This document shows positions 1 through 8,155 of a stretch of DNA of 64,000 nt, one piece after another. Source of the DNA: an uncultured Clostridium sp. (GTDB lineage: Bacteria > Cyanobacteriota > Vampirovibrionia > Gastranaerophilales > Gastranaerophilaceae); contig CAJMDF010000004.1 of assembly GCA_905212085.1 (NCBI GenBank), positions 6,572-70,571 on the forward strand. The letters are read 5' to 3'. The translations under genes and the position numbers were made by a program. Position 1 is the stretch's first letter. Every line of letters begins with the position of its first letter. Under the pieces are notes generated by a model. The model searched no databases and was not told the origin of the DNA. It saw only the letters and a program-made list of their open reading frames with translations.

Positions 1-77
1 GTTTTGCTATCAAGTAATTTTTTATATTTGGTTGATAATTCTTTTCTCTTGTCGATTATTAATGTTACTGACTGCAT
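1..77 (-). CDS. Start of a truncated unknown gene, possibly a response regulator
   Basis: An open frame begins with ATG at 75-77 and runs off the window edge (25 codons visible). It starts inside the last codons of the upstream histidine kinase, giving a 13-base overlap in another frame, which implies translational coupling. The visible N-terminus (MQSVTLIIDKRKELSTKYKK) has a hydrophobic beta-strand followed by Asp and Lys/Arg, as in the first strand of a receiver domain. A partner response regulator is a reasonable guess from the position after a kinase, but too little is visible to be sure. Confidence 0.5.
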   Translation of the reverse strand, partial: MQSVTLIIDKRKELSTKYKKLLDSK

Positions 78-784
78 TTTTCCCTCGCTTGACGTTCAAT
101 GTTTGCTGCGGGTAAATTTACTTCAAAAGTTGTTTGATGATTTTCTGATTTAACAGAAATTTGTCCTTGCATTTTTTCGACTAAATTTTTAGTGATAAAA
201 AGTCCAAGTCCGCTTCCTTGAACTTTTCTTGTCAGAGGATTATCTATTCTTGAAAATTTTGTGAATATTTTTTCATAATCTTCTTTTGGAATTTCAATTC
301 CTTGATTTGTGACTTTAATTGAGACCATATCTTTATTGATATTAGCTTTGATTGTAATTGTAGTGTTGTCATCTCCGTATTTTGCTGCGTTTTCAATAAG
401 ATTTGTTATTATTTGCTGAAATTTGTCTTTGTCAACTAAAATTGCAGGAGTTGTGTTTGGAATTTCAATATTGATTTTTTTATCTTTGTACTGATTTTTT
501 ACAATTGAACTAATCATTTCAATTACAGGTTTGATTTGAATTTCTTTATAAATTAAATTCTCTTTTGAATTTTGCAATTTAGTAACAGAGAGCATGTTTT
601 CAACAAGATTAATTAACCTGTTTGATTGCTCAACTATGATATTTAAGAATTTTTTTTTGCTTTCATCATCAAGTTTATCCCAAGATGCAAGCATAGTTTG
701 AGAAAAACCTCTAATTGATGTCAGTGGAGTCCTTAGTTCATGACTTACTGTTGATATAAAATCTTCATAATCTTTGTCGTTCAT
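65..784 (-). CDS. Sensor histidine kinase without a sensor domain
   Basis: 239 residues comprising only a kinase core. The HisKA phospho-acceptor motif SHELRTPL puts the phosphorylated His at residue 15. The N box (NLIENAAKYG) is near residue 130 and the G box (GSGLGLFITKNL) near 195, so the HATPase domain is complete. There is no membrane segment, PAS or HAMP domain before the H box, so this is a soluble kinase that either senses through a partner or is controlled by protein contacts. Its 3' end overlaps the start of the next gene, which is probably co-transcribed. Family is certain; the signal and target are unknown. Confidence 0.9.
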   Translation of the reverse strand: MNDKDYEDFISTVSHELRTPLTSIRGFSQTMLASWDKLDDESKKKFLNIIVEQSNRLINLVENMLSVTKLQNSKENLIYKEIQIKPVIEMISSIVKNQYKDKKINIEIPNTTPAILVDKDKFQQIITNLIENAAKYGDDNTTITIKANINKDMVSIKVTNQGIEIPKEDYEKIFTKFSRIDNPLTRKVQGSGLGLFITKNLVEKMQGQISVKSENHQTTFEVNLPAANIERQAREKCSQ

Positions 785-894
785 ATTGTTATTATATCAA
801 ATTTTTTCAATTTTTATTAAAAATTAATTTATTTATAATAATTCATCTCCTCTATTTAGATGAGATTTAAAAAAAATATGCAAGAATAAAAGAT

Positions 895-997
895 TGTTGT
901 ACGTATAAAAAATTATTAGATATGAAAAACGAAAGTTTTTCATACCTCCTCCCCAAGTCTGGTAGCCGTTCTTACTAAAAAGAATGGCTTTTTTTTA
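895..997 (+). ncRNA. Candidate structured small RNA ending in a terminator
   Basis: Between the kinase and prs the plus strand holds a perfect 10-bp hairpin with a GAAA tetraloop (921-930 pairing with 935-944), a C-rich single-stranded linker (945-960, CCTCCTCCCC core), then a strong terminator hairpin with a T8 tail. Both flanking genes are on the minus strand, so this terminator serves no annotated gene. The linker could base-pair with Shine-Dalgarno sequences. An 18-codon frame starting at 922 and ending at 976-978 overlaps it. The 5' end is a guess. Confidence 0.5.
964..996 (+). terminator. Rho-independent terminator of the candidate small RNA
   Basis: 10-bp stem 964-973 with 980-989 (one G.U pair), 6-base loop, then a run of eight T. 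The orientation fits transcription on the plus strand only. Confidence 0.75.
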
Positions 998-1031
998 TGT
1001 CTAATCAATAGTTGTAAAACAAATTAAATTA

Positions 1032-1163
1032 CACGCTTATTTTAGTTAAAACACAATAAGTATTTTGAATTACTTGTTTGATGGGTTAAGCGGCACGCTT
1101 TTCTTTAGTTAAGACACAATAAGTATTTTGAATTACCTGTTTGGTGGGTTAAGCGGCACGCTT
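1032..1163. repeat. Tandem ~62-bp repeat at the 3' end of prs
   Basis: Two near-identical units start with CACGCTT at 1032 and 1094, and a third partial unit starts at 1157 inside the last codons of prs (period 62 then 63). Each unit carries AATAAGTATTTTGAATTAC and ends in GGTTAAGCGG; the junction TTAAGCGGCACGCTTA is an inverted repeat that can form a short hairpin. The arrangement looks like duplication of the 3' untranslated region of prs. Confidence 0.85.
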
Positions 1164-2175
1164 ATTGAACTTGCATTTCCTTTTCAAATCCAAATAAAGA
1201 ACTAACTGATTCATCATCATGAATTCTTGCGATAGCAGTTCCAAGTAATGGTGCAACAGATAGTTGTTTAATATTTGGAGGCATTTTAGACATATCTAAA
1301 GGAATTGTATTTGTAACGATACATTCTTTTATAGGTGCGTTTGCAAGTCTTTCGATTGCAGGACCTGAGAATACAGGGTGTACAGCACAAACGTAAATAT
1401 CTTTTGCACCTTCTTTTTTCAAAAGTTTAGAAGCTTCGCAAATAGTTCCTGCAGTATCAATCATGTCATCAAACATCACGCAGATTTTATCTTTTACGTC
1501 CCCGATTACGTGAGATGCTATAGCTTCGTTGTGTTTGTCACGGCGTTTGTCAATGATTGCAAGAGAACAGCCGATTGATTTAGCAAAGTGTCTTGTTCTT
1601 TGAACACCGCCTGTGTCAGGGCTAACAGCTACCATATCATCGGGATTGATATTTAAACTTTTAATATAATTTGTAAGAATTGATGTTGCAAAAATATGGT
1701 CCACAAGAATATTAAAGAAACCTTGAATTTGACCAGTGTGCAAATCCATTGCAAGGATTCTGTCAGCACCTGCAGTGGTTAATAAATCTGCAACTAATTT
1801 TGCGGTAATAGCTTCACGACCGGAGGTTTTTCTGTCTTGTCTTGCATAACCGTAATAAGGAATTACTGCAGTTATAGTTTTTGCGCTGGCTCTTTTGAAT
1901 GCGTCAATAATAATTAATAATTCCATTAAATTTTCATTTACCGGATTACAAAGCGGTTGAATAATAAAAACGTCATCCCCTCTAACACTTTCTTTGACTT
2001 GAACGTAAATTTCTCCGTCAGCGAAGTTTTTAACAACCATAGGTCCGATTGAAGTACCTAAATAATCAGCAATTTCCTGTGCAAGTTTAGTATTAGCACG
2101 TCCCGCAAATAATTTTATATCATGTGTCGGGTTAATTGTGCGTTCTAATTGCGGGAATGTCATTTCTGCAACCAT
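1162..2175 (-). CDS. prs: Ribose-phosphate pyrophosphokinase (PRPP synthetase)
   Basis: Makes PRPP from ribose 5-phosphate and ATP for purine, pyrimidine, NAD, His and Trp synthesis. Class I signatures are all present: the catalytic region DLHTGQIQGFF, SPDTGGVQR, DKRRDKHNEA and the PRPP loop MFDDMIDTAGT near residue 235. The start is the ATG at 2173-2175, giving 337 residues: it has AAAGGA eight bases upstream, whereas the in-frame TTG five codons earlier would place that ribosome site inside the gene. The last codons lie in a tandem repeat. A sigma70-like promoter lies 47 bases upstream. Confidence 0.97.
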   Translation of the reverse strand: MVAEMTFPQLERTINPTHDIKLFAGRANTKLAQEIADYLGTSIGPMVVKNFADGEIYVQVKESVRGDDVFIIQPLCNPVNENLMELLIIIDAFKRASAKTITAVIPYYGYARQDRKTSGREAITAKLVADLLTTAGADRILAMDLHTGQIQGFFNILVDHIFATSILTNYIKSLNINPDDMVAVSPDTGGVQRTRHFAKSIGCSLAIIDKRRDKHNEAIASHVIGDVKDKICVMFDDMIDTAGTICEASKLLKKEGAKDIYVCAVHPVFSGPAIERLANAPIKECIVTNTIPLDMSKMPPNIKQLSVAPLLGTAIARIHDDESVSSLFGFEKEMQVQ

Positions 2176-2221
2176 TATTATTCCTTTCAAATTAATTAAA
2201 TTTGCTTATCAATGCTTTTTT

Positions 2222-2250
2222 ATTATATAATTTTTGAGATTTTACCTCAA
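2222..2250 (-). promoter_or_regulatory. Sigma70-type promoter of prs
   Basis: Read on the minus strand: TTGAGG (2250-2245), a 17-base spacer, TATAAT (2227-2222), about 47 bases before the prs start codon. Confidence 0.65.
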
Positions 2251-2311
2251 TATAATTTTAAGTAATATTACTAAAACACTGACATAAAAATTTTTGTTAT
2301 TAATTTAAAAA

Positions 2312-2575
2312 TTATTTGTCAATCATAGAAAAATTTTTAGGTAATTCATTTTCAACAAGTTTTATTAGATCAGAAGCTTTGATATTTAGTGCTTCAGCGA
2401 GTTTGAATAAGGTTGTTAATTGAGGATCTTTAAGCCCTCTTTCAACAGTGCTGATTATTGAACATGAAATATCATTTTCGCTTGACAAAATAAACTGACT
2501 TTTATCGCCTCTTAGTCTTTGTATGTTTTCACCAAGAATTTTCATTATTAATTTTTTTCTTTTTTCGATTTGCAT
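2312..2575 (-). CDS. XRE-family helix-turn-helix regulator
   Basis: 87 residues from ATG 2573-2575. An HTH_3/Cro-C1 domain spans about residues 10-70 (KILGENIQRLRG, ISTVERGLKDPQLTTLFKLA). The exact start is open: a GTG 13 codons upstream and an ATG 10 codons downstream are also in frame; none has a good ribosome site. The chosen ATG sits just after a TACAAT box, so the transcript may be almost leaderless. It diverges from the Hsp20 gene, which makes Hsp20 a plausible target along with itself. Target unproven. Confidence 0.85.
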   Translation of the reverse strand: MQIEKRKKLIMKILGENIQRLRGDKSQFILSSENDISCSIISTVERGLKDPQLTTLFKLAEALNIKASDLIKLVENELPKNFSMIDK

Positions 2576-2748
2576 TCTATAATTGTATCTATTTCGAGTA
2601 AACTTCGCTTTCACGAAAGTGATAGTTGAGATATTAATATTATAATTTTTAGAATGTTAAGTTTTGGTTAAAAAAATAATGAATTAGAAAAAACAGAGTA
2701 ATAATATGAGTGTAGTTGAAAAGAGTTAATTGAAAGGAAGTGTTAGAT

Positions 2749-3204
2749 ATGAAATTTTTAGTAAGAAAAGCTCCGGAAAATTTTATTAGAACAGTGAATG
2801 ATGAAATCAGTTCATTATTAAACAGACACTTTGACAGCTACTTCCCAGAAGCAGCATATTGGGAAGATATGGATAAATTCTCAATGCCTGTAGAAATTAC
2901 TGATAAAGGTAAACATTATGATGTAAAAGCCGAATTACCGGGTGTAAAAAAAGAAGACTTAGATATTGATATTGATAAAAATTACATTGTAATCAATGCT
3001 AAAAAAGAAGAGGAAAAAGACGAGGAAGAAAAATCTTATAAGAAATCAGAATTTCGTTATGGAGAATTTTCAAGAACAGTATACTTCCCAGAAGAAATCG
3101 ATGTAGAAAAAACTGAAGCAAAATTGGAACATGGTGTATTAAAAGTACATGCTCCTAAAAAATATGCAGAAAAAGAAGCTAAAAAGAAATTAACAGTAAA
3201 ATAA
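2749..3204 (+). CDS. Small heat shock protein, Hsp20 family
   Basis: 151 residues. The alpha-crystallin domain covers about residues 45-140 (MPVEITDKGKHYDVKAELPG, then FRYGEFSRTVYFPEEID, GVLKVHAPK), and the C-terminus is Lys/Glu rich. It acts as an ATP-independent holdase in the cytoplasm. ATG 2749 is chosen over the in-frame GTG at 2740 because AAGGAAG lies 8 bases before it. The gene is monocistronic, with its own terminator, and diverges from an XRE regulator. No CIRCE element is seen upstream. Confidence 0.95.
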   Translation: MKFLVRKAPENFIRTVNDEISSLLNRHFDSYFPEAAYWEDMDKFSMPVEITDKGKHYDVKAELPGVKKEDLDIDIDKNYIVINAKKEEEKDEEEKSYKKSEFRYGEFSRTVYFPEEIDVEKTEAKLEHGVLKVHAPKKYAEKEAKKKLTVK

Positions 3205-3223
3205 TAATCAGCTAAAACCTAGC

Positions 3224-3259
3224 AAACAGGCAGATTTTGAAAAAATCTGCCTGTTTTTT
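3224..3259 (+). terminator. Rho-independent terminator of the Hsp20 gene
   Basis: Long perfect stem (AAACAGGCAGATTTT pairing with its complement across a short loop) ending in a T-rich tail. Confidence 0.9.
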
Positions 3260-3317
3260 CATTAAAGTGCTTGATTTTAAAAAATGTTCATGCTACATTT
3301 AATTTTGCTGACGTTAA

Positions 3318-3391
<74 letters not shown>

Positions 3392-3399
3392 TATTAAAG

Positions 3400-3427
3400 A
3401 AGACTCCTAGTTTCAGGGGTCTTTTTT
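3400..3427 (+). terminator. Terminator after tRNA-Ile
   Basis: Stem AAGACTCCT with AGGGGTCTT (one G.U) followed by T6. Confidence 0.85.
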
Positions 3428-3430
3428 AAT

Positions 3431-3868
3431 GCAAAAAAGTCCAATTTTATTTTTACTTGCAAATTGAGATCTCCAAAATTAATAGGACACTTTACTTATA
3501 TTATTTATTAAAATATTTTTGAGGTTAATAGGTTTCTGGGTAATAGGTTTCTGGGACATTGAGACGGAGAAAATTTAATAAAAAATCAAACAGGCAGCAC
3601 GATTGAGGCTGTTTTTTAGTATTGAGATGTATGGGTCTTTTCTTGCACTCTTTTGCACTCCATTTGCAAATTTTTAAGACCACATTAGGCTCAAATCGCC
3701 TTGGTGTTTAAAGTTAACCCCAGTGCAATAAAGTGCCAAAAAGTGCAATTTTATTTTCGCTTGCAAATTGAGATGCATCAAATTATCAATGAGATTTTAA
3801 TGTCATATTTCTTAAATTTAATATCGCAAAACCTTTAATTTTTTTCACAAATATTGTAAAATGTCGAT
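3431..3868. repeat. Repeat-rich left border of the accessory island
   Basis: This 438-base stretch has no gene but several repeats. A 40-base sequence at 3431-3470 recurs imperfectly at 3735-3774 (shared CTTGCAAATTGAGAT). A perfect 15-base tandem repeat TAATAGGTTTCTGGG lies at 3526-3540 and 3541-3555. TTGCACT motifs at 3654-3670 face AGTGCAA motifs at 3721-3748. Such clusters resemble recombinase or transposase binding sites. The last 70 bases carry the promoter of the next gene. Confidence 0.7.
3759..3798. repeat. Left copy of the 40-bp direct repeat bounding the island
   Basis: GCTTGCAAATTGAGATG, four variable bases, then AAATTATCAATGAGATTTT. The right copy is at 23999-24038 in the same orientation and differs only in the four central bases. 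The pair encloses all the defence and mobile genes. Confidence 0.8.
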
Positions 3869-4480
3869 ATGGATAGACTAATCTATACAATTGGGTATTC
3901 TGCTTTCGCTAATATTGATGATTTTCTTAACCAATTAAAAGAATATCACATTAATGTTTTAATTGATGTTCGTTCAGTTCCTGTAGCCTCTGAATTTTAT
4001 CAAATGTATTCAAATTCTTATTTAAATCCATATTTAAAACAAAATAATATAATATATCGTAATTATGCAAAGGAATTTGGTGCAAGACAAGAAAATATTG
4101 AATATTACGAAAATGGTTATTTAAATTTTAATAAATTTATAAAAAGTAATATCTTTTATTCAGGAATTGATAAAATTGACCAAGGTATCAATCTTGGATA
4201 TAAATTTGTACTAATGTGTGCTGAAAAAGATCCTATAATGTGTCATCGTACAATAATGGTAGCAAGAGGTTTTAAAAATCATGGCTATAAAATAAAACAC
4301 ATACTGGCTGATGGTAGTACAAAAACCCAAGAAGATATTGAAAAACAACTAGTTGATTTATATTTCCCTAATAGACAGCAACTGAGTTTGTTTGAACATA
4401 AAACTTTTAATGAATATGTAGAAGAAGCTTATCAAAAACAAAATGAAAAAATTGGATTCAAGAAGGAATTAGTTGCATAG
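3869..4480 (+). CDS. DUF488 family protein
   Basis: 203 residues with all DUF488 hallmarks: TIGYS at the N-terminus, IDVRSVP near residue 34, YAKEFGAR near 65 and LMCAEKDPIMCHR near 115-127, whose Cys/His residues may bind metal or act in catalysis. The family's biochemical role is not settled. First gene of a tight operon: the next start codon immediately follows this stop codon. There is no clear ribosome site; a TGTAAAAT box 13 bases before ATG suggests a nearly leaderless transcript. Very AT-rich. Confidence 0.85.
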   Translation: MDRLIYTIGYSAFANIDDFLNQLKEYHINVLIDVRSVPVASEFYQMYSNSYLNPYLKQNNIIYRNYAKEFGARQENIEYYENGYLNFNKFIKSNIFYSGIDKIDQGINLGYKFVLMCAEKDPIMCHRTIMVARGFKNHGYKIKHILADGSTKTQEDIEKQLVDLYFPNRQQLSLFEHKTFNEYVEEAYQKQNEKIGFKKELVA

Positions 4481-4921
4481 ATGATAATATTTACTATTGG
4501 GTTTGCACAAAAAAGTGCTGAAAAATTTTTTCAAATATTAAAAGAAAACAATGTTGAGTGTCTTATTGATGTAAGACTAAATAATGTATCACAGTTAGCA
4601 GGTTTTACTAAATCTAAAGATTTACAGTATTTTTTGAAGACTATTGTTGATGCTGATTATATTCATAATATAAAATATGCACCAACTAAAGATATTTTAG
4701 ATGATTATAAAAAAAATAAAATATCTTGGCTAGAATACGAAATAAAATATCGTAAATTAATTGAATCAAGAAAAATTGAACAGATTTTTAAAAATGATAT
4801 TAAAAATTATAATAATGTTTGTTTACTATGTTCTGAACCATTACCCCAAAATTGTCATAGACGATTATTAGCTGAATATTTAAAAAAGCAATTTAATAAA
4901 GTTGAGGTTAAACATTTATAA
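4481..4921 (+). CDS. Second, shorter DUF488 family protein
   Basis: 146 residues. It keeps FTIGFAQ, LIDVRLNNVS and LLCSEPLPQNCHRRL, so it is a divergent paralogue of the preceding gene rather than a duplicate, with the Cys and Cys-His motif retained. Its start abuts the previous stop and it ends 3 bases before the next gene, so the three proteins are probably made together. Two unequal DUF488 copies side by side suggest a heterodimer or successive steps on one substrate; this is inference. Confidence 0.8.
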   Translation: MIIFTIGFAQKSAEKFFQILKENNVECLIDVRLNNVSQLAGFTKSKDLQYFLKTIVDADYIHNIKYAPTKDILDDYKKNKISWLEYEIKYRKLIESRKIEQIFKNDIKNYNNVCLLCSEPLPQNCHRRLLAEYLKKQFNKVEVKHL

Positions 4922-4924
4922 ATT

Positions 4925-5581
4925 ATGAAAAAAAGGATATTAATATTAACTAAATCTTTTAAACATAATGCAAGATGTGTAGTGGGATTTGATATTGATA
5001 ATTTTGAACTTATACGCTTAGTAACGTCTGATAAAAGCATACATTTTTCTTTGACTACAAACCATCTAAAATATAACAATAATAAAACAGTTAATTTACT
5101 TGATATAGCAGAAATAAATTTTATAGGGAAACAATATAATATAAATCAACCTGAAAATTGGATAATTGATGAAACTAAAAAATTTGTAAAACTTGATATT
5201 GAACAAAATGAGCGAATAAATATTTTCAGACAACTTAAGGAATTTATTTCTAATGAAGATTATATTTATTTAAATACAAATGAATATTTAACAAAAGAAT
5301 TGTATAATAAAATAAATAAATCAATTTCCTTGCATATAATAGAAAATATCAAATTTCATATCTATCAATCTGCTTTTTCTCCAAATCCAAGAGTGAAAAT
5401 ATCTTTTGAATATAATGGACAACAATACGACAATTTTTCATTTACATCAGATGACTCTGATTTTAAGGATTGTAAAAAAGCTATAGCGATAATAACTCTT
5501 CCAGATGGGAACGATGAATTTTGTATAAAAAAAGAGCAATATTATAAATTTGTTGCTCAAATATACAAATTAAAGAGTTAA
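4925..5581 (+). CDS. Unknown protein, possibly a dual OB-fold protein
   Basis: 218 residues, soluble, no signal peptide. The N-terminus (KRILILTKSFKHNARCVVGF, then FELIRLVTSD) and the repeated short beta-strand pattern recall proteins described as dual OB-domain that often sit beside DUF488 genes. I recognise this by pattern only. No catalytic motif is evident; a nucleic-acid or base-binding role would fit. It is the last gene of the operon; the Mu-type transposition module begins 12 bases after its stop codon. Confidence 0.55.
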   Translation: MKKRILILTKSFKHNARCVVGFDIDNFELIRLVTSDKSIHFSLTTNHLKYNNNKTVNLLDIAEINFIGKQYNINQPENWIIDETKKFVKLDIEQNERINIFRQLKEFISNEDYIYLNTNEYLTKELYNKINKSISLHIIENIKFHIYQSAFSPNPRVKISFEYNGQQYDNFSFTSDDSDFKDCKKAIAIITLPDGNDEFCIKKEQYYKFVAQIYKLKS

Positions 5582-5592
5582 CACTTGACTTC

Positions 5593-5669
5593 TGTCTCAA
5601 AACGAGTGATGAATGTGTTGCACAACGCATTACAAGGATTTTGAGACAATGGAAAACCAAGTTGAGACA
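5593..5669. promoter_or_regulatory. Cluster of TTGAGACA sites at the transposase start
   Basis: TGTCTCAAAA at 5593-5602 faces TTTTGAGACA at 5639-5648, and another TTGAGACA is at 5662-5669. A related ATTGAGACGG occurs at 3559-3568. Three copies around the start codon suggest element-end binding sites for the transposase or an autoregulatory operator. Confidence 0.6.
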
Positions 5670-7406
5670 ATCAAATACACCCCTGAGAAGGCAAAACAAA
5701 ATGCTCTTGCAAAACTTGATTTAATCCGTAAATGGCAAGAATTTCGCCGTAAAGCTGTCAATAAACTTCAAGCAGACTATGATTTTGTCAAACTGCATAA
5801 CAGTTCAGATTCTTACCTTTTCAATGTTTTAGGTAAAATCTCTCGAGGAAGCCTGCATCGTTGGAAAGCCAGTTTAGACGGGACAGAGGATTATACAAGG
5901 TTAATCCCCAATTACAAATATGTTTCTGTAAACGAATACAGAACATGTCTAACAGATGAAGAAATCAAAATATTTATGGGCTTACTCCTGCACCCGAATA
6001 GAATTTGTATCGGTAAAGCAATCGCACTTACAAAATACAAGCTCAAAGAACAAGGTCAAAGTTTCATCCCTGCAGATATTACATTCAGACGCTATGCAAA
6101 ATGGTTTAAGGATAACAATTATGACAAATGGGTGCTTGCTCGAGACGGCGAAAAAGCTCTTTCTGACAAAGTCGAGCCTTATATTAAAAGAGATGCAAGT
6201 CTGCTTGATGTCGGGGATATATTAGTCGCAGACGGGCACAAACTGGCATTTCAAGTGATTAATCCGTTTACGGGCAAGCCTTGTCGAGCGACTTTGGTCG
6301 GATTTTTGGACTGGAAATCAACAGCACTGGTCGGGTATGAAATTATGCTTGAAGAAAATACCCAATGTATTGCAAGTGCCCTAAGAAACGCAATAATAAA
6401 CCTCGATATGATACCGAAAATTGTCTATCAAGATAACGGCAGAGCATTTAGAGCAAAATACTTTACAGATGATAAAGGATTCGGAGAATTAGGCTTTTAT
6501 GGGCTTTATGCAAAACTTGGGATTGAAACGGTATTTGCAAGACCATATAATGCAAGGTCAAAAGTTATTGAGAGGTTCTTCAAAGAATTTCAAGAAGGCT
6601 TTGAAAAGCTAATGCCAAGTTATGTCGGCTCATCAATTATCAACAAACCTGCATACTTGAAACGAAACGAAAAATTCCATTCTAACCTGCATAATGATTA
6701 CATTCCAACTATAGAAGAAACAATCAAAATGATTGATATGTGGCTTAAGTTTAAGAACTCTCAGCCCTGCACAAATGCACCAAATATGACAATCGCAGAG
6801 GTTTTGGAAAATCGAAAGAAACAAAATATTGATAAAAGCTTGCTTGACGATTTGATGCTGGCAACAGAAGTTAAAACAATTCAGCGAAATGGTGTAAGGT
6901 TCTTAAACTGTGACTATTTTGACGAAAGACTATACGGGTTGAGAGGAAAAGTTTTAATAAAATACAACTTATTTGATCTGACTAATGTAAAAATTTTTAC
7001 CCCGAAAGGGGAATATTTATGCACCGCAGAGCGAGTAACCGAAACTCACCCGATGGCAAAGATTTTAGGAACTGTTGAGGATTTGGAGGATTACAAACAA
7101 AAAATCCAAAAACAACAAAAACTGAAACGGAAAACTATAAACTCGGTTAAAAAATTATTGACGAATGATGAAATAAAACTGATTGAAGCAAGGTCGAACC
7201 AAGAAGAAATGGGAAATTCTAACAATTTTCACAAAGAGTTCAAGCCTCGTTCAAATGGTGTTCAAAAAATAAACAACGGAGAAAAATCACTCCCGATATT
7301 CAAAAACAATTCAGAAAAATACGAATATTTGATAAAACATAACCCAAGCGACACTTGGATTGCAAAATTTAAACAAACAAAGGAGTACAAATTACTATAT
7401 GAATAG
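5649..7406 (+). CDS. MuA-like DDE transposase
   Basis: 585 residues. The integrase-core (rve) catalytic triad is readable: Asp in ILVADGHKL (about residue 195), Asp in YQDNGRAF (about 262) and Glu in KVIERFFKEF (about 308). The first third holds winged-helix-like DNA-binding segments and the last part resembles the Mu transposase C-terminal beta-barrel (LIKYNLFDLTNVKIF). ATG 5649 with AAGGA ten bases upstream is preferred over an ATG 12 codons earlier. It is followed by the MuB-like ATPase, as in Mu. Catalyses strand transfer of the element; intact by eye. Confidence 0.88.
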   Translation: MENQVETIKYTPEKAKQNALAKLDLIRKWQEFRRKAVNKLQADYDFVKLHNSSDSYLFNVLGKISRGSLHRWKASLDGTEDYTRLIPNYKYVSVNEYRTCLTDEEIKIFMGLLLHPNRICIGKAIALTKYKLKEQGQSFIPADITFRRYAKWFKDNNYDKWVLARDGEKALSDKVEPYIKRDASLLDVGDILVADGHKLAFQVINPFTGKPCRATLVGFLDWKSTALVGYEIMLEENTQCIASALRNAIINLDMIPKIVYQDNGRAFRAKYFTDDKGFGELGFYGLYAKLGIETVFARPYNARSKVIERFFKEFQEGFEKLMPSYVGSSIINKPAYLKRNEKFHSNLHNDYIPTIEETIKMIDMWLKFKNSQPCTNAPNMTIAEVLENRKKQNIDKSLLDDLMLATEVKTIQRNGVRFLNCDYFDERLYGLRGKVLIKYNLFDLTNVKIFTPKGEYLCTAERVTETHPMAKILGTVEDLEDYKQKIQKQQKLKRKTINSVKKLLTNDEIKLIEARSNQEEMGNSNNFHKEFKPRSNGVQKINNGEKSLPIFKNNSEKYEYLIKHNPSDTWIAKFKQTKEYKLLYE

Positions 7407-7474
7407 TGGATTGAAAGCAGTGGGTCTAAGGCGAAGCCATACCCGTTTATTGCGAGCAACCAAGAAAGGATAAA

Positions 7475-8155
7475 ATGAAAAAAATCTTTATAAAAACTCG
7501 AAATGTAAGGAATTTTATAGGCTTAGTTGAAGCCCTGAAAAGCAAACCCAAAAACATTCCTAAAATGGGACTTATATATGGCGAGCCGGGGCTCGGAAAA
7601 TCGCAAACGGCACTTTGGCTAGCCTGCAAGTATGACGGGATTTACATTCGAGCCTCAAACCTTATGACAAGCAGGTGGCTTGTTGAAGAAATTGTTAGAG
7701 CAATGGACGAACTTCCTCGGTATTTAACCTCAGACAACTTTAATGTCGTGATTAGCAAACTTATCCAAAAGCCCAAAATTATTTTTGTAGATGAAATCGA
7801 CTACTTGATGAACAATTACAAAAGTGTTGAAACCTTAAGAGATATCCATGATAAAACCGATTGTCCGATAGTCTTTGTCGGAATGGGCTTGGCTCTTAGA
7901 AAACTTGAAAGATACAAGCACCTGTATGATAGATTTAGCGAGATAGTAAAATTTGAAACCTTTGAAATAGAAGATTTAAGCCAAATTTTTAGCCAACTCT
8001 CTGAAATCTCGTTTACTCCTGATTCGATAGAATATATCCACAAAAAATACAATAGGTTCAGACAAATAGTACAGCTTATAAGCAAACTTGAAACTATTGC
8101 AAAAGAAAATGGTCTAACAGAAATTACATTTGAGATTATAAAGGAACTAGTATGA
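7475..8155 (+). CDS. MuB/TniB-like AAA ATPase of the transposon
   Basis: 226 residues. Walker A is GEPGLGKSQT (near residue 37), Walker B IIFVDEIDYL (near 103) and a sensor-like VFVGMG near 130. Proteins of this size and order after a DDE transposase bind target DNA in an ATP-dependent way and activate the transposase. It lies 68 bases after the transposase, has AAGGA before the ATG, and overlaps the next gene by four bases (ATGA). Confidence 0.88.
   Translation: MKKIFIKTRNVRNFIGLVEALKSKPKNIPKMGLIYGEPGLGKSQTALWLACKYDGIYIRASNLMTSRWLVEEIVRAMDELPRYLTSDNFNVVISKLIQKPKIIFVDEIDYLMNNYKSVETLRDIHDKTDCPIVFVGMGLALRKLERYKHLYDRFSEIVKFETFEIEDLSQIFSQLSEISFTPDSIEYIHKKYNRFRQIVQLISKLETIAKENGLTEITFEIIKELV

Noticed and set aside
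922..978. 18-codon peptide gene in the candidate small RNA
   Set aside because: No ribosome site precedes the ATG and the frame coincides with two RNA hairpins, which explain the sequence better.
1378..1578. Plus-strand reading frame inside prs
   Set aside because: It is the antisense of a strongly conserved gene and has no ribosome site or recognisable protein features.
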